Shown piece after piece: positions 13,879-18,197 of a DNA stretch of 18,197 nucleotides (the stretch's first letter is position 1; each line of letters starts with the position of its first letter). The stretch covers positions 1-18,197 of the forward strand of contig JASLHQ010000172.1 of NCBI GenBank assembly GCA_030152265.1, given 5' to 3'. Source of the stretch: Savagea sp. GTDB lineage: Bacteria; Bacillota; Bacilli; Bacillales_A; Planococcaceae. The position numbers were made by a program, and so were the translations under genes. Under the pieces are notes generated by a model. It had not been told where the DNA came from, did no database searches, and worked only from the letters and a program-made list of their open reading frames with translations.

Positions 13879-15282
13879 ATGAAAGAACAACGTCGTAATT
13901 GGAAAACAACGATTCGTAATGGCGCATTTGTTGTCGCCTTACTTGTAGCAGCTCCAATTACTGCAAATTTAACTGCAGCGTCAGAACAAGAAGAATTACA
14001 ATCGATTCAACATATATATATTAATGATCAGTACATCGGAAAAGTGTCTGATGAAAAATTCGTTGAAGAAACGAAAGCGCAACTAATCACAGAAGCGAGC
14101 GAAAAAAATTCTGATTTGCATTATGTCATTGAGGACGAAGTGAAAGTTGTACCAGAAATGACATTCACAGGGAAAGCAAACGATAAAGAATTGACGGAAG
14201 GCTTACGCGATGCGTTTACAGTGGAAGCACAAGCGCACGTTGTAAAGTTAGACGATTATCGCGCAATGTTCGTTAAAGATGAAGCACAGTTACAACGCGT
14301 GTTACATAAAATGAAATTAGATTACGTGTCAGAAGAAGACTTGAAAAAGCTGGAGCAAGATGGAGAAATTGAATTAAATGAACAACGTTTTACACTTGTT
14401 AACTTAAACTTTTCACATAAAATTGTAGCAGAACCGGCGACGACGATTCCGACTCGTGTCATTTCAGACGAAGAATTGTATGAGCAATTAAAAAATGGCG
14501 TCGAACAAAAAACATATGTCGTTCAAGATGAAACGACATGGGAAGCGGTCGCTGACAAACATAATTTAACGGCTGCCCATTTACAATCGATGAATCCATC
14601 GAAAGAAGTAAAAGAAGGAACAGAACTTGTCATCCAACGTCATTCACCGAAAGTGACAGTAGAACAAGTGTATGAAATAAAAGAAAAAGTAGACATTCCT
14701 TTTGAAAAAGTGAAAGAAAATGATTCGACGATTTTAAAAGGCGAAGAAAAGGTTACTCAGCAAGGTAAAAATGGTGTTCAAATGAACATTAACCGTGTTC
14801 GAAAATCGAACGACGAACGTGTAGGGAAAAGTATCGCTGATGAACAAGTGATTACAGAACCAGTTCCAGAAATTACGAAAGTAGGTACGAAAGAAATCCC
14901 TTCACGCGGTACAGGTACGTTCGCTTGGCCAGCTGTCGGAGGATACGTATCTAGCGGCATGGGTTACCGTTGGGGACGTATGCACGAAGGAATCGATATC
15001 GCACGTCCATCGAATCGTTCGATCTTAGCTGCGGACAACGGAACAGTCAAAACGGCAACAGGACATCCGACATACGGAAACTATATCGTGATTAGCCACA
15101 ATAACGGTTATGAAACATTGTATGGCCACTTATCATCGATTCAAGTCCGTCCAGGTCAAGTCGTATCAAAAGGAACGAAAATTGGTGTGATGGGGTCGAC
15201 GGGACGCTCTACAGGAATTCATTTACATTTTGAAGTTCGAAAAAATGGGGCACTTGTTAACCCGTTATCTGTCTTACGTTAA
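13879..15282 (+). CDS. Secreted or membrane-anchored M23 metallopeptidase with LysM-like and G5 domains (cell-wall hydrolase)
   Basis: The 467-residue exported protein has a basic N-terminus followed by a hydrophobic stretch (15-35), a signal peptide or anchor with possible cleavage near TAA-SE. Residues 40-200 show no recognised domain. A LysM-like segment lies at about 211-254 (TYVVQDETTWEAVADKHNLT...LVI), a G5 domain at about 257-337, and a lytic M23/LytM domain at about 345-460. The latter has HEGIDIA (His369, Asp373), YGHLS (His416) and HLHFE (His448, His450), so all usual zinc and catalytic residues are present. It probably cleaves peptidoglycan cross-bridges or stem peptides, or acts as a hydrolase regulator. 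GGAGGG (13863-13868) supports the start. It lies directly before walRK with a WalR-like box upstream and its own terminator. Similar genes precede walR in several Bacillales. Confidence 0.9.
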   Translation: MKEQRRNWKTTIRNGAFVVALLVAAPITANLTAASEQEELQSIQHIYINDQYIGKVSDEKFVEETKAQLITEASEKNSDLHYVIEDEVKVVPEMTFTGKANDKELTEGLRDAFTVEAQAHVVKLDDYRAMFVKDEAQLQRVLHKMKLDYVSEEDLKKLEQDGEIELNEQRFTLVNLNFSHKIVAEPATTIPTRVISDEELYEQLKNGVEQKTYVVQDETTWEAVADKHNLTAAHLQSMNPSKEVKEGTELVIQRHSPKVTVEQVYEIKEKVDIPFEKVKENDSTILKGEEKVTQQGKNGVQMNINRVRKSNDERVGKSIADEQVITEPVPEITKVGTKEIPSRGTGTFAWPAVGGYVSSGMGYRWGRMHEGIDIARPSNRSILAADNGTVKTATGHPTYGNYIVISHNNGYETLYGHLSSIQVRPGQVVSKGTKIGVMGSTGRSTGIHLHFEVRKNGALVNPLSVLR

Positions 15283-15284
15283 AT

Positions 15285-15325
15285 AGAGAGAATGAGGTGA
15301 TTGAATCGCCTCATTCTCTTTTTAT
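15285..15325 (+). terminator. Intrinsic terminator after the M23 peptidase gene
   Basis: AGAGAATGAGGTGA (15287-15300) pairs with TCGCCTCATTCTCT (15306-15319), a 14-bp stem with one G-U pair and a 5-base loop, followed by T residues to about 15323. It begins four bases after the stop codon and separates the peptidase gene from walR. Confidence 0.92.
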
Positions 15326-15338
15326 TTCCCAGAAAATA
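15323..15338 (+). promoter_or_regulatory. Noc-box-like (NBS) sequence upstream of walR
   Basis: TATTTCCCAGAAAATA matches the palindrome built on the B. subtilis Noc consensus ATTTCCCGGGAAAT at 14 of 16 positions (12 of the 14 core). It lies in the terminator tail about 80 bases before the walR start. The noc gene in this window encodes the Noc-type specificity residues, so a target of this kind is plausible, but a single imperfect A/T-rich match is weak evidence. Confidence 0.3.
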
Positions 15339-15419
15339 AAAAGCGTTCTCGTGCGAAATATGTCAAAAAGTGATAAAGTGAGAAGAATAGAACAGTTCTT
15401 AAAGAAAGGAAATTATATA

Positions 15420-16130
15420 ATGCAAGATAAAAAAATATTGGTTGTCGATGATGAGAAGCCAATCGCAGATATATTAGAATTCAACTTAAAAAAAGAAGGA
15501 TTCCAAGTATTTTGTGCATATGATGGAGAAGAGGCGCTGGAGAAAGTAGAAGAAATTCAGCCGGACATTATGCTGTTGGATATTATGTTACCGAAGCGTG
15601 ATGGTATGGAAGTTTGTCGTGAAGTTCGAAAAACGCATGATTTCCCGATCATTATGCTGACAGCGAAAGACTCTGAAATTGATAAAGTGTTAGGTTTGGA
15701 ACTCGGTGCAGATGATTACGTGACGAAGCCGTTTGGAACACGTGAATTAATCGCACGAGTGAAAGCTAATTTACGTCGTCAGATGAAAGTGGAGACGGAA
15801 GAAGTAGAAGAGGAAACGAATGAAATTACAGTCGGTGCTTTAACGATTCAACCAGATGCGTATACAGTATCAAAACGCGGAGAAACGATTGAATTGACAC
15901 ATCGTGAATTTGAATTGCTTTACTATTTAGCGAAACAAATCGGTCAAGTGTTGACGCGTGAGCACTTATTGCAGACAGTGTGGGGATATGATTACTTCGG
16001 AGACGTTCGAACGGTAGACGTTACGATTCGTCGTTTGAGAGAGAAAATTGAAGACACACCAAGTCATCCGACGTGGATTGTGACGCGTCGAGGAGTAGGT
16101 TATTACTTACGCGATCCAGAACAGGAGTAA
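15420..16130 (+). CDS. walR: WalR (YycF), cell-wall homeostasis response regulator
   Basis: The 236-residue OmpR-type regulator is the essential WalR that controls autolysin genes in low-GC Gram-positives. The receiver domain (about 5-120) has acidic residues Asp10/Asp11, phosphoacceptor Asp54 (LLDIMLP), Thr81 and Lys103. Thr102 in DDYVTKPF is the equivalent of the threonine phosphorylated by PASTA kinases in Bacillus and Staphylococcus (known family biology). The C-terminal winged helix runs about 135-232 with TIELTHREFELLYYLA and WGYDYFGDVRTVDVTIRRLREKIE, nearly identical to family members. Upstream in-frame codons to 15297 exist, but they run through a terminator; AAGGA at 15406-15410 and the family alignment fix the start at 15420. 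It overlaps nothing and leads into walK after three bases. I see no convincing promoter in the 94 bases before it. Confidence 0.96.
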   Translation: MQDKKILVVDDEKPIADILEFNLKKEGFQVFCAYDGEEALEKVEEIQPDIMLLDIMLPKRDGMEVCREVRKTHDFPIIMLTAKDSEIDKVLGLELGADDYVTKPFGTRELIARVKANLRRQMKVETEEVEEETNEITVGALTIQPDAYTVSKRGETIELTHREFELLYYLAKQIGQVLTREHLLQTVWGYDYFGDVRTVDVTIRRLREKIEDTPSHPTWIVTRRGVGYYLRDPEQE

Positions 16131-16133
16131 AAA

Positions 16134-17954
16134 ATGCGCAAAGTGACATTTTTTCGCTCGATTCATGTGAAGTTCGTTTTAATTTACATTTTGCTCATTT
16201 TAATCGCTTTGCAAATTATCGGTTTATACTTTGCGAAAGAATTAGAACAGACGCTAAAACGTAATTTCACGACTTCGATTGAAGATCGAGTTAACTTAAT
16301 TGAATTTAGCGTTCGGGAGGAAATGCTCCGGGAACGAACAGAAAACGACCCAACATTAGAGCAAAGTTTAAGGGTCGTTCTTTCAAGTTTCACGTCGGAA
16401 GATATGAATGAAATTCGCGTCATCGATTCCAAGTATCGCATCGTCGCAACATCGGCGTTAGATAACCAATCGATTGTCGGCCAACGATCAACAGACGATA
16501 CGTTAAAGCGTTCCATAACGGCAGAAACCCCTTCAAAAATTGTCCTTGACCCAAAGTTAGGCAAACGTGTTCTCGTCCAGACGAGACCGATTGTCGTCGG
16601 GGACGAAGTGATCGGTTCTTTATATGTCGAATCAAATATTGAAAAAGTGTATAAACAAATTGATGAAATTAATCGTATTTTAGCAGTAGGAGCAGCTGTC
16701 TCATTATCGATTACACTCATTATTGGGATATTTATCGCCCGCACGATCACACGTCCGATTTCGGATATGCGAAAGCAAGCGCAAGCGATGGCGAAAGGGA
16801 ACTTCTCTCGAAAAGTTAAAGTGTACGGAAATGATGAGATGGGGCAATTAGCGATCGCTTTCAACCATTTAACGAATCAATTACAAGAATCTCAATCGAC
16901 GACGGAAAGTGAACGGCGTAAATTAGCGTCTGTCTTATCCAATATGACAGATGGCGTCATTGCGACGGATCGTAAAGGTCGAGTGAGTTTAATTAACGAT
17001 TCTGCTTTAGATATGTTGCGCACGACGCGAGAGCTCGTATTGAACCGTCCGATTACGAGTGTGCTCAGTTTAGAGAAAGATTACACATTTGAAGATTTAA
17101 TCGATTTGAAAGAGTCGTTATCACTCGACTTTAGTACGGAAGAAGAACCGTATATTTTACGTGTGGCATTTTCTGTTACACAGAGAGAAACCGGATACGT
17201 CACCGGATTAATTGCGGTCATACATGACAATACCGAGCAAGAAAAAATTGATATGGAACGTCGAGAATTCGTTTCGAACGTTTCTCATGAGCTCCGTACC
17301 CCATTAACGACGATGCGTAGTTACTTAGACGCTCTCGCGGAAGGCGCGTGGCAAAACGAAGAAATTGCACCGAAATTTCTTCACGTCACACAAACTGAAA
17401 CGGAGCGGATGATTCGTCTCGTCAATGACCTTTTAAAATTGTCGCGGATGGACAGTGAAGAATACGAATTAAATCAAGAATTTGTCGATTTTAATAAATT
17501 TTTCAGTGCAATTATTGAACGGTTTGAATTTTCTAAGTCTCAAAATGTTCAATTCCAACGTCAATTTACAGATGAGTCGCTATTTGTTGAAATTGACCCG
17601 GACAAAATGACACAAGTGATCGACAATATTATTTCGAACGCTTTAAAATATTCACCTGATGGTGGGACAGTTTGTTTCGGCATTGAAAAAGCAGAAGATG
17701 ATATTATCGTCTCGATTGCCGATGAAGGAATGGGTATCCCTCAAGATATGGTCAAGCGTATTTTTGATCGCTTCTACCGAGCAGATCGGGCACGCTCGCG
17801 AGCGATGGGGGGCACTGGTTTAGGATTAGCGATTGCGAAAGAGATGATTCAAGCACATGGTGGAACCATTTGGGCAGAAAGTGAAGAAGGAAAAGGAACG
17901 ACGATCTTTTTCACATTGCCTTTAGAGCAACACGAGGATGGTGAATGGGATTGA
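16134..17954 (+). CDS. walK: WalK (YycG), cell-wall sensor histidine kinase
   Basis: The 606-residue membrane kinase is the partner of WalR. Domains in order: transmembrane helix 1 (about 13-33), extracytoplasmic Cache-like sensor (about 34-182), transmembrane helix 2 (183-203), HAMP (203-255), PAS (about 260-370), HisKA with SHELRTP and phospho-accepting His385, and HATPase. The HATPase shows the N-box DNIISNALKYS (497-507), ADEGMGIP (529-536), FDRFYRAD (544-551) and GTGLGLAIAK (560-569). All catalytic motifs are intact. In the PAS domain Asp273, His364 and Glu368 align with three of the four zinc ligands described for Staphylococcus aureus WalK, while the first ligand position is Asn270 instead of His. 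CAGGAGT (16122-16127) lies in the end of walR. The stop overlaps the walH start by ten bases. Confidence 0.96.
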   Translation: MRKVTFFRSIHVKFVLIYILLILIALQIIGLYFAKELEQTLKRNFTTSIEDRVNLIEFSVREEMLRERTENDPTLEQSLRVVLSSFTSEDMNEIRVIDSKYRIVATSALDNQSIVGQRSTDDTLKRSITAETPSKIVLDPKLGKRVLVQTRPIVVGDEVIGSLYVESNIEKVYKQIDEINRILAVGAAVSLSITLIIGIFIARTITRPISDMRKQAQAMAKGNFSRKVKVYGNDEMGQLAIAFNHLTNQLQESQSTTESERRKLASVLSNMTDGVIATDRKGRVSLINDSALDMLRTTRELVLNRPITSVLSLEKDYTFEDLIDLKESLSLDFSTEEEPYILRVAFSVTQRETGYVTGLIAVIHDNTEQEKIDMERREFVSNVSHELRTPLTTMRSYLDALAEGAWQNEEIAPKFLHVTQTETERMIRLVNDLLKLSRMDSEEYELNQEFVDFNKFFSAIIERFEFSKSQNVQFQRQFTDESLFVEIDPDKMTQVIDNIISNALKYSPDGGTVCFGIEKAEDDIIVSIADEGMGIPQDMVKRIFDRFYRADRARSRAMGGTGLGLAIAKEMIQAHGGTIWAESEEGKGTTIFFTLPLEQHEDGEWD

Positions 17955-18197
17955 AGTATATCGAAACAATCAAATCGGTCGTACTATTCGTATTAGTAAT
18001 GATTAGCATCGCTCTCACTTTTACCATTTGGACGTACACACCAAATCATGAAACATTAGATTCGGCAAAAACGATCGATATTTCCATCGCTGAAAAGAAA
18101 AAAGTTGAACAGCTCATCACACCGTACAAAGTCATTTATCGCAATGATGTATTGCGAGGGAGTCATGAAGAAGTTCGGTTAAGCGAGCTATTAGAAG
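17945..18197 (+). CDS. walH: WalH (YycH), WalRK regulatory membrane protein (N-terminal part)
   Basis: The gene runs off the window after 84 codons. The translation begins MGLKYIETIKSVVLFVLVMI and has one hydrophobic segment (about 10-30), matching the single N-terminal membrane helix with an extracytoplasmic body known for YycH. It then continues with WTYTPNHETLD and a charged region. YycH, with YycI, contacts WalK at the membrane and adjusts its activity (inhibitory in B. subtilis, activating in S. aureus). GAGG at 17934-17937 lies seven bases before ATG 17945; the alternative TTG at 17951 has poorer spacing. The ten-base overlap with walK implies coupled translation. Identity rests on position, topology and N-terminal resemblance because most of the protein is not visible. 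Confidence 0.85.
   Translation, partial: MGLKYIETIKSVVLFVLVMISIALTFTIWTYTPNHETLDSAKTIDISIAEKKKVEQLITPYKVIYRNDVLRGSHEEVRLSELLE

Noticed and set aside
15297..15419. Longer walR reading frame starting at a GTG at 15297
   Set aside because: It would run through the terminator after the M23 gene; the ribosome binding site at 15406-15410 and the WalR family N-terminus place the start at 15420.
16184..16864. A 226-codon open frame on the minus strand opposite walK
   Set aside because: It lies wholly antisense to the sensor and HAMP region of walK, has no recognisable domain or ribosome binding site, and its composition follows from the codon bias of the plus-strand gene.

Overview
The window is a near-origin chromosomal segment of a low-GC Gram-positive bacterium of the order Bacillales. 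The evidence is the gene order (mnmE-mnmG-rsmG-noc-parB ... ychF-rpsF-ssb-rpsR ... DUF2232-gdpP-rplI-dnaB ... walR-walK-walH), the AGGAGG-type ribosome binding sites and the close similarity of most products to Bacillus and Staphylococcus proteins. Genus cannot be fixed by eye. Three features fit a non-sporulating lineage (Exiguobacterium-like or Staphylococcaceae-like) better than Bacillus itself: no parA/soj, no spore-associated yyaC/yyaD genes after parB, and no purA between dnaB and walR. No mobile element, CRISPR array, tRNA or rRNA is visible, and no gap between genes exceeds about 150 bases.

Layout. Positions 1-2777 hold the end of mnmE, all of mnmG (the two subunits of the tRNA wobble-uridine modification enzyme) and rsmG (16S rRNA methyltransferase). 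Positions 2808-4606 hold two ParB-family CTPases: noc (nucleoid occlusion), closed by a terminator, then parB with its own putative promoter and a parS-like site inside its coding sequence. parB runs into an MscS-type channel gene and a small DUF951 gene that overlaps it. ychF follows with a near-consensus promoter and ends in a 34-bp perfect palindrome. A DUF3267 membrane zincin-like gene is the only minus-strand gene. It diverges from the rpsF-ssb-rpsR operon, which has a strong promoter, a hairpin-containing leader and a strong terminator. A second operon reads DUF2232-gdpP-rplI-dnaB (cyclic-di-AMP turnover, ribosomal protein L9, replicative helicase) and ends in a 14-bp terminator stem. 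The last part is cell-wall biology: a secreted LysM/G5/M23 peptidase gene with an exact WalR-box match upstream, then walR, walK and the start of walH.

How the genes work together. The window combines chromosome replication and segregation (dnaB, ssb, parB, noc), translation and RNA modification (mnmE, mnmG, rsmG, rpsF, rpsR, rplI, ychF) and envelope homeostasis (gdpP, mscS, WalRK-WalH, M23 peptidase). Most of it is conserved and ordinary. The points most worth checking are the WalR box upstream of the M23 gene beside walRK, ParB/parS retained without ParA, the parS-like site embedded in parB, and a Noc-box-like sequence just upstream of walR. I found no convincing undescribed multi-gene system.
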